A DNA stretch of 64,000 nt from Hyphomicrobiales bacterium (lineage in GTDB: Bacteria; Pseudomonadota; Alphaproteobacteria; Rhizobiales; Rhizobiaceae): positions 372,001-436,000 of the forward strand of contig UCAG01000003.1 of assembly GCA_900470285.1 (NCBI GenBank), read 5' to 3'. Under the pieces are notes generated by a model that was given only the letters and a program-made list of their open reading frames with translations, had not been told where the DNA came from and made no database searches. The translations under genes and the position numbers were made by a program. Each line of letters begins with the position of its first letter. Position 1 is the stretch's first letter. Positions 55,794-63,804 of this stretch are shown in pieces.

Positions 55794-56912
55794 ATGATCC
55801 CGCGTATTTTAAAACAATCTGTTCTGGTCATGACTGTGTCATGCCTTGCTGTTTCTCAAAGCATGTCAGCGGCCGAAGCCAATCCTTATATGTCTGTCGA
55901 TGTGGCAACAGGCCAGGTGCTGGCGCATAATGAAGCTTTTAAGCGCTGGTATCCGGCATCGCTTACTAAAATGATGTCAGCCTATGTGGTTTTCCGCGCT
56001 TTGCGCTCCGGTCAGAAAACACTGGAATCGCCGGTGCGTATGTCTGTTGCCGCGACGAAAGAGCCGCCGAGCAAAATGGGCTATAAAGCCGGTTCGGTGA
56101 TGACACTCGACAGCGCTCTGAAAATCATGATGGTGAAGTCTGCCAATGACGTATCTGTTGCGGTGGCTGAATCCGTTGGCGGCAGCAAGGCTGGATTTGC
56201 AAAAATGATGAATGCCGAGGCGAAGCGCATCGGTATGTTCGGTTCTAATTTTGTTAATCCGCATGGTCTGCCGGATCCGAATAACTACTCGACTGCACGC
56301 GATATGGCTTTGTTGGCTGCACAGTTACGCCGTGAGTTTCCTGAATATGCCCATTACTTCAATACGGAAGCAATTGATCCGGGTGAGGGCAAAAAAGTTC
56401 AGGCGAATTACAATATTCTGCTTGGCCGCTTTAATGGCGCTGATGGTATGAAAACCGGCTTTATCTGTGCCTCCGGCTTTAATCTGGCTGGTTCAGCAAC
56501 ACGTAATGGCCGTACTATTGTTGCTATTGTGCTGGGCGCATCCAGACAGGAAGACCGTACCGTACAGGCTGCAGAATTACTGCAAAACGGTTTCTCAACC
56601 CGTGGCGGCGGTGGTGCCACACTGGCAAGCCTTGTGCCTTATGGGAGCAATAATAATCAGGCCACAGATTTGCGTGCGCAGATTTGCAGTCAGGAAGCGA
56701 TGTCCGACCGCTGGGATGGCCGTGATGTTGAAGGTCGTCTGAAAATTAATTCGCCTTACATCACAGCAATGACCCGTGAGCCGGTGGCTGTTCCGGTTGG
56801 CCTGATTGCCAAGGCACCAGATGTGAAGGCAGGCGGTGTGTTGCATATTTCGCAAGTGCCGATCCCGTTGCAGCGACCAATGCGTGGAAATATGACAACT
56901 GCAGTGAATTAA
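55794..56912 (+). CDS. D-alanyl-D-alanine carboxypeptidase (S11, DacA-type)
   Basis: This 372-residue penicillin-binding protein trims the terminal D-Ala of peptidoglycan stem peptides. The N-terminus is a signal peptide (ILKQSVLVMTVSCLAVSQSMSAAEA). Active-site motifs are SLTK (Ser56-Lys59), SAN (116-118) and KTG (220-222). The C-terminal half after residue 270 is variable and ends with a proline-rich segment. ATG 55794 (MIPRILK) has AAGGTGG upstream. It is followed after 3 bp by a CobW-type gene, so they are co-transcribed. Confidence 0.93.
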   Translation: MIPRILKQSVLVMTVSCLAVSQSMSAAEANPYMSVDVATGQVLAHNEAFKRWYPASLTKMMSAYVVFRALRSGQKTLESPVRMSVAATKEPPSKMGYKAGSVMTLDSALKIMMVKSANDVSVAVAESVGGSKAGFAKMMNAEAKRIGMFGSNFVNPHGLPDPNNYSTARDMALLAAQLRREFPEYAHYFNTEAIDPGEGKKVQANYNILLGRFNGADGMKTGFICASGFNLAGSATRNGRTIVAIVLGASRQEDRTVQAAELLQNGFSTRGGGGATLASLVPYGSNNNQATDLRAQICSQEAMSDRWDGRDVEGRLKINSPYITAMTREPVAVPVGLIAKAPDVKAGGVLHISQVPIPLQRPMRGNMTTAVN

Positions 56913-56915
56913 AAC

Positions 56916-58073
56916 ATGTCCTTCAAACCGATCAGTGTTTCTGTTCTCACGGGTTTTTTGGGAGCAGGAAAAACCACATTGCTTAACCGGCTGCTGAAAG
57001 ATCCTGCTCTGCAGGATACGGCAGTTATCATCAATGAATTTGGTGATGTCAGTATTGATCATTTGCTTGTTGAGCAAACGGCTGACGGGGTTATTCAGCT
57101 TGCCGATGGTTGCCTGTGCTGCACTGTTCGCGGTGAGTTGGTGGATACGCTGGCGGATCTGATTGAACGTGTGCAGATGGGCAAGATCAATGCTTTACAG
57201 CGCATTGTCATCGAGACAACCGGTCTGGCTGATCCCGTGCCGGTATTGCAGGCGCTGATGGGGCATCCGGTTTTGATGCAGGTTCTGAAGCTGGATGGTG
57301 TGATTACCGCAGTTGATGCTGTGAATGGTATGGCGACATTGGATGCCCATATTGAGGCGGTGAAACAGGTTGCTGTTGCCGACCGGATTGTTCTGACCAA
57401 ATCTGATCTTGCTGATGCAACACAGCTAGCAGCTTTAAGGACGCGGATCAGAAATCTTAATCCGGCAGCCGAAGTCTATGACAATGTTGCGGATGATATC
57501 GGTTATGCAGCATTGTTTGATTGCGGCTTATACAATCCAGCAGGCAAGACACCGGATGTGCAGAACTGGCTGAAAGCAGACAGTTACGACGATCATCATG
57601 ACCATCACGATCATGTTTGTGAGATACATGGCGCAGGCTGTTCCGGTCATCATCACGGTGAGCATGGACACCACCACCACGATGAGACAATCCGTTCATT
57701 CTCGCTGAAGCATGATGCGCCGGTACCTTTTGCAGCCATTGAAATGTTTCTGGATTTGCTGCGCTCTACCCACGGCGACAAATTACTGCGCATGAAAGGG
57801 ATTATCGCTGTTGCTGAAGATGCTGAACGACCGATGGTTATTCATGGTGTGCAGCAGATTTTACATCCGCCTGTGCGTCTGAAAAGCTGGCCGCAGGAAT
57901 TACAGGATAGCAAATACCAGACACGTCTGGTTCTGATTACCAAAGATCTGGATGAATCTTACGTGCGTGATTTGTTTGATGCGTTTTTAGGTAAGCCGCG
58001 TATTGATAAAGCTGATGCACAGGCGCTAACCGACAATCCGCTGGCTATTCCCGGTTTCTCTATGAAAGGCTGA
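56916..58073 (+). CDS. CobW/COG0523 family GTPase, putative metal chaperone
   Basis: This 385-residue G3E GTPase has Walker A GFLGAGKTTLLN (13-24), the metal-binding GCLCC (CxCC, Cys66-Cys69), ETTGLADP and TKSD guanine-specificity motif. A histidine/aspartate-rich loop at 227-255 (DDHHDHHDHVCEIHG, GHHHGEHGHHHHDE) is typical of members that bind Zn or Co. A CobW_C domain (about 260-385) ends the protein. No vitamin B12 genes are nearby, so zinc homeostasis is more likely than cobalamin synthesis. It follows a D,D-carboxypeptidase in the same operon. Confidence 0.92.
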   Translation: MSFKPISVSVLTGFLGAGKTTLLNRLLKDPALQDTAVIINEFGDVSIDHLLVEQTADGVIQLADGCLCCTVRGELVDTLADLIERVQMGKINALQRIVIETTGLADPVPVLQALMGHPVLMQVLKLDGVITAVDAVNGMATLDAHIEAVKQVAVADRIVLTKSDLADATQLAALRTRIRNLNPAAEVYDNVADDIGYAALFDCGLYNPAGKTPDVQNWLKADSYDDHHDHHDHVCEIHGAGCSGHHHGEHGHHHHDETIRSFSLKHDAPVPFAAIEMFLDLLRSTHGDKLLRMKGIIAVAEDAERPMVIHGVQQILHPPVRLKSWPQELQDSKYQTRLVLITKDLDESYVRDLFDAFLGKPRIDKADAQALTDNPLAIPGFSMKG

Positions 58074-58086
58074 TACAGTATGTCCT

Positions 58087-58181
58087 CCCAAAAGCGGACA
58101 CCGGTTTTGGGTAAAGATATGCGGCAATTAAATGAAACTAGAGCGAGCACCATGAATGCGATTAAACGCAACACGCTCTGG
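58087..58181. repeat. Dispersed palindromic element after the CobW gene
   Basis: The left hairpin, CCCAAAA (58087-58093) / TTTTGGG (58105-58111) around GCGGACACCGG, is of the CCGGT-loop family in opposite orientation. The right unit, CTAGAGCGAGCACCATG...ACACGCTCTGG at 58138-58181, matches 52624-52667. It lies between convergent CobW and tusA genes. Confidence 0.8.
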
Positions 58182-58183
58182 TT

Positions 58184-58417
58184 TCAGCCTTTTTGTATCA
58201 GAAAATGAAAAACCCGACCCTCATTCTGCTGTTCCAACAAAATATGCCCTTCTGACTGGCAGAAATGGGCAATATCAAGCGGGGAAAGCGGATCCGTGGT
58301 TTCAATCCTGACGCGGTCACCGGCAGACAGATCTTGTAATTTTTTACGGGTTTTCAAAACAGGTAAGGGGCATTGCAGCCCCTTAAAATCATAAAAAATT
58401 TCAGCTTCAGCGGTCAT
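58184..58417 (-). CDS. TusA/SirA-like sulfur carrier protein
   Basis: This 77-residue protein has the TusA signature FKGLQCPLPVLKTRK with Cys16 as the sulfur-carrying residue, then VRIETTDPLSPLDIAHFC. TusA-family proteins relay sulfur for tRNA thiolation or other pathways; the target here is not evident, since no tusBCD or mnmA is in the window. It is one base downstream of the L,D-transpeptidase gene, so both share a transcript. Confidence 0.9.
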   Translation of the reverse strand: MTAEAEIFYDFKGLQCPLPVLKTRKKLQDLSAGDRVRIETTDPLSPLDIAHFCQSEGHILLEQQNEGRVFHFLIQKG

Positions 58418-58418
58418 T

Positions 58419-59651
58419 TTATTGGCCGGTCAGCCGGTTCCAGAGAGATTTCTTCTCAGCACTTGCCGCAGGCATATCCGGTGTTACCTGAGGTACAGCA
58501 ACTGCTGCCGCTGCCGGATTATTGTTCGGCACCGGAACAGAAGCTGTTGCATTCTGATCCAGTACAGGCTGGGCTGCTGCCGGTATATTGGCTGCAACCG
58601 AGGTGGTTGCGGGTGCCGTTACAGGTGTCTGAGCCACTGCTGTCGGTGCTGTAGTATCCGGTGCGCCCGGTGTCTCGGAAGAGGCAGGGCTTAAAGATGG
58701 CGGCGTGCGGGATACTTTCTCACCACGTGCGCGGCGTGCACTCCAGTCAGATACCAGTTTCGCTTCCTGAACACCCATGATTGATGGCGCAGGCTGTTTT
58801 TTCGATGATTTATTCAGCGCGCTCGAAAAAGCTGCATCATAGGTTTTCTGATAGCTGGAATAAGCAGACTGGATAGAATCCGGCTGTGACATCGGCGGGC
58901 AGGCGGCAGAAGCGGAAAGCCCCTGCTGTCCCGGGAAATTCTGATTAAAGACGTAACGCTTGCCGCAGACATCGACTTTAGGCGGTACTTTTGTAATTTC
59001 GAACTGGTCATAGCCTTCTTTAAGCATGGTCCAGAATTGGTAATTCGGATCACTCTTATAACGTGCCATATTGGCGGCTGTCATACGGAACGGATAGGCC
59101 TGAACCTGAAAATCGCGCTGACCGCCCTTAAAGGCATCGCGTCCGAAAGCATAAATTTCGGACATGCTTTCGTCAGTCATGGAATAGCAACCGGCAGAAG
59201 AACAGGCACCATGCACCATCAAATGCTGACCGGTACGGCCATTGGCGCGATCATAAGCATTCGGGAAGCCGAGATTGAATGACAGATAATATTGGGAGTT
59301 CGGGTTCATCTGCGCAGCAGAGACCGAATAGAAACCTTCCGGTGCCTGACGGTCACCTTCTACATATTTAGGACCGAGCTTGCCTGACCATTTGCAGATC
59401 TCATAGGACGCAACCATGTCATAACGGCCATTGGTTTTCTGTTTCCAGACCTCCAGAACGCCTTCTTCCTTGAAGATACGCGCCATAACCGGCGATGTCT
59501 TGTTCATGCCCTTGGCTTTGATTTTAGCCAGAACTTTGGAAGGCAGCTCACGCTCTGCTTTTGCGCCGACACCATCAAAAACTGAACCCTGACAACCGGC
59601 AAGTGCTACGGTTGCGATCAGTGAAGCAAAAATTGCAGTTCTGAATTTCAT
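58419..59651 (-). CDS. YafK-type L,D-transpeptidase lipoprotein
   Basis: This 410-residue protein has a lipoprotein signal with lipobox VALAGC (Cys20) and a YkuD catalytic domain with HGACSSAGCYSM, whose last Cys (Cys155) is the nucleophile. EICKWSGKLGPK and EGFYSVSAAQMNPNSQYYLSFNLGFPN are typical of the YafK/ErfK_K type. Residues ~315-400 are a low-complexity Ala/Pro/Thr/Val linker. YafK (DpaA) in E. coli cleaves Braun's lipoprotein from peptidoglycan. Start ATG 59651 is favoured over GTG 59660. Confidence 0.9.
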   Translation of the reverse strand: MKFRTAIFASLIATVALAGCQGSVFDGVGAKAERELPSKVLAKIKAKGMNKTSPVMARIFKEEGVLEVWKQKTNGRYDMVASYEICKWSGKLGPKYVEGDRQAPEGFYSVSAAQMNPNSQYYLSFNLGFPNAYDRANGRTGQHLMVHGACSSAGCYSMTDESMSEIYAFGRDAFKGGQRDFQVQAYPFRMTAANMARYKSDPNYQFWTMLKEGYDQFEITKVPPKVDVCGKRYVFNQNFPGQQGLSASAACPPMSQPDSIQSAYSSYQKTYDAAFSSALNKSSKKQPAPSIMGVQEAKLVSDWSARRARGEKVSRTPPSLSPASSETPGAPDTTAPTAVAQTPVTAPATTSVAANIPAAAQPVLDQNATASVPVPNNNPAAAAVAVPQVTPDMPAASAEKKSLWNRLTGQ

Positions 59652-59867
59652 GAGAGTCACCGGTCAAATTAGGCAAGAGTTGGAACAAAATATCCTGAAA
59701 CAGCAAAAAGGCAAATTTTCAGCAGCAATCAGTTTGTCCCGCAGTATCGGTTAGTATGATTGATAAAGTGTTATTAAGTTAGCATCGGGCAATATTTACA
59801 GCAAATGAGCCGTCTTGACTATATGCCCTGGAGCAGTTCTGTGACGACTGAATTGCTGGAAATGCTT

Positions 59868-59900
59868 TTAAAACATAAAGGCCGCGCTGGTTGCGCGGCC
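59868..59900 (-). terminator. Intrinsic terminator of accA
   Basis: GGCCGCGC (59880-59887) pairs with GCGCGGCC (59893-59900) around TGGTT; the minus-strand transcript continues TTTATGTTTT. It lies 30 bp past the accA stop. Confidence 0.92.
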
Positions 59901-59930
59901 TGAATTTGGAATAAGCGGTTGAAATCTCCG

Positions 59931-60884
59931 TCAGAGATTACGACCCATGGCCAGATATTTCTGGCGGCGTTCCTGTTTCAGTGTTTCGCCGTCCACGCCT
60001 TCAAGAGATTTCAGGGCTGTTGCAATCACTTCACCTGCAGCATCGATAATCGCATTTTTACCGCGATGTGCGCCACCGAGAGGCTCAGGAATAATATTAT
60101 CAATGATTTTCAGCTCAAGCAGATCCTGTGCAGTGATGCGCATATTGGTGGCTGCATCTTTGGCGCGGGTCGAATCACGCCACAGAATTGAAGCAGCACC
60201 TTCCGGTGAAATCACCGAGTAGATTGCATGTTCAAGCATGTAAACGCGGTTGGCGACAGCGATAGCAATCGCACCACCGGAACCGCCTTCACCGATCACA
60301 ACCGTGATAACAGGTACGCGCAGTTTCAGGCTCATTTCCAGCGAGCGGGCAATAGCTTCCGCCTGACCGCGCTCTTCAGCGCTGACACCAGGATAGGCAC
60401 CGGCAGTATCGATGAATGTGATAACCGGCAGTTTGAAACGGTCAGCCAGTTCCATGATACGGATGGCTTTACGATAGCCTTCCGGACGCGGGGAGCCGAA
60501 ATTATGTTTCAGACGGGTTTTAGTGTCGTTGCCTTTTTCCTGTCCGAGCACAGCAACAGCCTGACCGTTAAAGCGCGCAAAACCGGCCTGAATGGCCTGA
60601 TCTTCAGCAAAGTTACGGTCACCGGCCAGCGGTGTGAATTCTGTAAACAGGCGGTCCACATAATCCAGACAATGCGGACGATCCGGATGACGGGCAATCT
60701 GCACTTTCTGCCAAGGGGTGAGTTTGCGGTAAATATCTTTCAGCGCGTCGCTAGAGCGCTTTTCAAGGCGCCGTATCTCATCACTCATCTCGACACTGCC
60801 GCTTTCCTGCGCCAGTTTTTTCAGTTCGAGGATCTGACCATCGAGATCTGCGACGGGTTTTTCGAAATCAAGGTAATTATACAT
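59931..60884 (-). CDS. accA: Acetyl-CoA carboxylase carboxyltransferase alpha subunit
   Basis: AccA with AccD transfers CO2 from carboxybiotin to acetyl-CoA, giving malonyl-CoA for fatty acid synthesis. The 317-residue protein starts MYNYLDFEKPVADLDGQI and shows HPDRPHCLDYVDRLF, GSPRPEGYRKAIRIM, FIDTAGAYPGVSAEERGQAEAIA and VIGEGGSGGAIAI, all conserved. accD is elsewhere. The gene lies downstream of xerD by 134 bp, the usual rhizobial order. Confidence 0.97.
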   Translation of the reverse strand: MYNYLDFEKPVADLDGQILELKKLAQESGSVEMSDEIRRLEKRSSDALKDIYRKLTPWQKVQIARHPDRPHCLDYVDRLFTEFTPLAGDRNFAEDQAIQAGFARFNGQAVAVLGQEKGNDTKTRLKHNFGSPRPEGYRKAIRIMELADRFKLPVITFIDTAGAYPGVSAEERGQAEAIARSLEMSLKLRVPVITVVIGEGGSGGAIAIAVANRVYMLEHAIYSVISPEGAASILWRDSTRAKDAATNMRITAQDLLELKIIDNIIPEPLGGAHRGKNAIIDAAGEVIATALKSLEGVDGETLKQERRQKYLAMGRNL

Positions 60885-61018
60885 ATGACCTGACTATTAC
60901 GCTCCGGAGATTAAAACCATCAGACATTAAGGTCTGAGAGAGGGTTTCATCTGTCCTATATAGATTGTCTGACAGAAAAATCTATCTGCCGAATATGTTT
61001 CTCTTAAACTTCATAACG

Positions 61019-61954
61019 TCAATCGGCAAGCGGATGATGCGTTGCAACGAGCTGATGCAGTCTTTCTTCCAGCACATGGGTATAAATTTGTGTCGTAGAA
61101 ATGTCCGAATGGCCTAATAATTGCTGTACTGCACGTAAATCCGCACCATTTTGCAAAAGATGGCTGGCAAAAGCGTGACGCAGCACATGGGGAGAAACGG
61201 CAGCGGCCGAAATTCCGGCGCGGGCGGCAAGGGACTTCAAATCGCGGGCAAAGACCTGTCGTGCCAGAAACCCGTTTTCCGAGCGGGCAGGAAACAGCCA
61301 GGGACTATTCTGCCATTCGGGCACCCTGTCGCGTAAATTGACGTAAACCTGCAAGACATTTTGTGCTTTTACAGATAACGGCACCATACGTTCTTTGGCA
61401 CCTTTACCACGTACCAGCAGAAAACGCTGATTGCTGCGGATGGTTTTCTCCGGCAGGCCGACAAGCTCGGTGACACGCATGCCGGTGGCATAGAGTAATT
61501 CCAGCAGCGCATGCAAACGCACGGCGTTGAAGTAGCCGCTCATATCTTCCTGGGGCTGCGCTTCTGTTTCAGCCTGCGCCAGTAGCTTTGAAACTGTGTC
61601 TTCGCTCATAATTTTTGGTAGCGCCTGATTTTTCTTCGGCGCATCGATGATACCGGTCGGATCGTCGATGCGCATGCCTTCAGTATAGAGAAAGCGGAAG
61701 AATTGCCGCAAAGAGGAGAGGCGGCGTGCCTGTGAAGTGGAAGCGAAGCCCTGAATATTCATCTCATCAAGGCAGGCTTTAATATCGACGGAATTGGCTG
61801 AAACCAGTCCGGTTTTGCGACCTGCCATAAATTCCGCAGCGGTTTCCAGATCGCGGCGATAGGATTCCAGCGTATTGTCTGCAGCCCCCCGTTCAGCACT
61901 CATCATTTCCAGAAACGAGTCGATTGCAGCATCTGTTGAGAGATTATTCTGCAT
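61019..61954 (-). CDS. xerD: XerD tyrosine recombinase
   Basis: XerD with XerC resolves chromosome dimers at dif. The 311-residue protein has the N-terminal SAM-like core-binding domain (1-105) and a catalytic domain with Arg160 ([12 protein letters not shown]), Lys in GKGAKER, His256-Arg259 ([12 protein letters not shown]), His282 (GHSDIS) and the nucleophile Tyr291 (TQIYTHV). Start ATG 61954 ([10 protein letters not shown]) has GGAGG upstream and lies inside the end of the preceding small gene, overlapping by 11 bp. No dif-like site is recognised nearby. Confidence 0.95.
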   Translation of the reverse strand: MQNNLSTDAAIDSFLEMMSAERGAADNTLESYRRDLETAAEFMAGRKTGLVSANSVDIKACLDEMNIQGFASTSQARRLSSLRQFFRFLYTEGMRIDDPTGIIDAPKKNQALPKIMSEDTVSKLLAQAETEAQPQEDMSGYFNAVRLHALLELLYATGMRVTELVGLPEKTIRSNQRFLLVRGKGAKERMVPLSVKAQNVLQVYVNLRDRVPEWQNSPWLFPARSENGFLARQVFARDLKSLAARAGISAAAVSPHVLRHAFASHLLQNGADLRAVQQLLGHSDISTTQIYTHVLEERLHQLVATHHPLAD

Positions 61955-62171
61955 CTTCAGCCTCCGGTTCACCCTCTGTATAGGGCGATGGCACAGGGGC
62001 AGGACTGACGGGTGCTGTATCGCGCGGTTGCTGCACCATTTTATGTGCCGGCACGCGAACAACAATCTCTGACGTCACCGGACTGACAGTTTTCACAAGC
62101 ACCAGCATCAGCCCGTAAATACAGGCAGAAATCAGAGCCAGAATGATAATCAGGCGGGTGAGGGTTGGCAT
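61944..62171 (-). CDS. Small membrane protein upstream of xerD
   Basis: This 75-residue protein (ATG 62171, [15 protein letters not shown]) has one membrane helix (residues ~4-28) and a periplasmic-type tail with [13 protein letters not shown] followed by a Pro/Glu-rich end. A single-helix protein with a similar VRIP-type motif before xerD occurs in other Rhizobiales as I recall; it has no known function. The ribosome site is weak. It overlaps xerD, so translation is coupled. Confidence 0.7.
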   Translation of the reverse strand: MPTLTRLIIILALISACIYGLMLVLVKTVSPVTSEIVVRVPAHKMVQQPRDTAPVSPAPVPSPYTEGEPEAEDAE

Positions 62172-62256
62172 AAAGGTAACAGTGCTTTCACAGTGGCAGA
62201 GATATTTGGTGCTATTGTGCCCTGATAATCTCAATAAAGCCTAACCAAATTCGATC

Positions 62257-62289
62257 TGAAAAAGAAAAGGCCCGGTAAAAACCGGGCCT
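62257..62289 (-). terminator. Intrinsic terminator of lpdA
   Basis: AGGCCCGGT (62268-62276) pairs with ACCGGGCCT (62281-62289); the minus-strand transcript continues TTTTCTTTTTC. It lies 36 bp past the lpdA stop. Confidence 0.94.
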
Positions 62290-62325
62290 CGTATTTTATG
62301 TAATCCGCAGATTACGTAGAACCAA

Positions 62326-63732
62326 TTACATATGAATTGGTTTGTCGTAAGTTGCCATTGCTGATTCACGAACAGCTTCCGACATGGTCGGATGTGCATG
62401 GCAGGTACGAGCCAGATCTTCGGAAGAGCCGCCAAACTCCATCAAAACGGTCAGTTCGTGGATCATTTCACCGGCATTGTAGCCGAGGATATGAGCGCCG
62501 AGAACTTTGTCAGTTGCTTTGTCAGCCAGAATTTTCACAAAACCGTCTGTGTGCTGCATTGCACGTGCACGGCCGTTGGCTGTGAACGGGAATTTGCCGA
62601 CTTTATATTCAATACCAGCAGCTTTCAGCTCTTCTTCGGTTTTACCGACAGAAGCAACTTCCGGCTGGGTGTAAACAACGCTCGGGATCACATCAAAATT
62701 GACGTGACCTTTCTGACCGGCGATGATTTCTGCAACTGCAACGCCTTCATCTTCGGCTTTGTGCGCCAGCATCGGGCCTTTAACCACGTCGCCGATCGCA
62801 TAAATGCCGGCTACATTTGTCTGCCAATGATCGTTGATCGCAACGCGGCCGCGTTCATCAAGAGCAACACCGGCTTCAGCCAGACCCAGACCATCAGTGT
62901 AAGGACGACGGCCGGTCGAAATCAGAACGGCTTCAGCTTCAAGGGTAACAGCATCGCCGCCTTTAACAGGTTCGAAAGTAACCTTGGCGCCATTGCCGGA
63001 TTTTTCAACAGCTGTCACTTTGGCGCTGAGTTTGAAATCAATGCCCTGTTTAGCCAGCATACGCTGGAACTGCTTGGAAACTTCGCCATCCATGCCGCCG
63101 AGGATCTTGTCGAGATACTCGACAACAGTCACTTTGGCACCCAGACGCGACCATACGGAGCCGAGTTCCAGACCGATAACGCCGCCGCCGACAACAACCA
63201 GAGTTTCAGGCACTTTGGTGAATTCCAGCGCGCCGGTTGAAGAAACAATGACTTTTTCGTCAATATCAACATTAACGCCCGGAATACCGGCAACATCGGA
63301 ACCGGTGGCGATGATAATGTTTTTGGTTTCTAGTTCTTTGACAGAACCGTCTTCAGCAGTGACAGAAACTTTGCCTGCAGCAACAACTTTACCAAAACCG
63401 GTGAAAGCTTCGATCTTGTTTTTCTTGAACAGGAATTCAACGCCGGTGGTGTTGGCTTTAACAGTTGTTACTTTGTGCGCCAGCATTTTTTCGAGGTTCA
63501 GCTTTGGTGCGCTGACTTCAACGCCGAGCGCGTCAAAAGAATGACCGGCTTCAGCAAAAACTTCAGAAGCGTGCAGCAATGCCTTTGAAGGGATACAGCC
63601 GACATTGAGGCAGGTGCCGCCGAAAGTGCTGCGTTTTTCAACAACGGCAACTTTCAGGCCGAGCTGGGCAGCTTTGATAGCTGCAACATAACCGCCAGGG
63701 CCGGTACCGATAACAACGACATCATAAGACAT
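62326..63732 (-). CDS. lpdA: Dihydrolipoyl dehydrogenase (E3)
   Basis: This 468-residue flavoprotein reoxidises dihydrolipoamide in 2-oxoacid dehydrogenase complexes. It has the FAD site VVVIGTGPGGYVAAIKA, the redox disulfide GGTCLNVGCIPSK (Cys41, Cys46), the NAD motif VVVGGGVIGLELGSVW, AIGDVVKGPMLAHKAEDEG, and the C-terminal catalytic dyad in TCHAHPTMSE. Given the rhizobial order it is probably the E3 of the 2-oxoglutarate dehydrogenase complex (sucAB upstream, outside the window). Confidence 0.96.
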   Translation of the reverse strand: MSYDVVVIGTGPGGYVAAIKAAQLGLKVAVVEKRSTFGGTCLNVGCIPSKALLHASEVFAEAGHSFDALGVEVSAPKLNLEKMLAHKVTTVKANTTGVEFLFKKNKIEAFTGFGKVVAAGKVSVTAEDGSVKELETKNIIIATGSDVAGIPGVNVDIDEKVIVSSTGALEFTKVPETLVVVGGGVIGLELGSVWSRLGAKVTVVEYLDKILGGMDGEVSKQFQRMLAKQGIDFKLSAKVTAVEKSGNGAKVTFEPVKGGDAVTLEAEAVLISTGRRPYTDGLGLAEAGVALDERGRVAINDHWQTNVAGIYAIGDVVKGPMLAHKAEDEGVAVAEIIAGQKGHVNFDVIPSVVYTQPEVASVGKTEEELKAAGIEYKVGKFPFTANGRARAMQHTDGFVKILADKATDKVLGAHILGYNAGEMIHELTVLMEFGGSSEDLARTCHAHPTMSEAVRESAMATYDKPIHM

Positions 63733-63804
63733 TGCTTAATCCTTTTAACTCTTTTTAAGTCCGCTCAGGCAGGGGATTTCTGCATGAAGACAAGGGTCGA
63801 TCTT

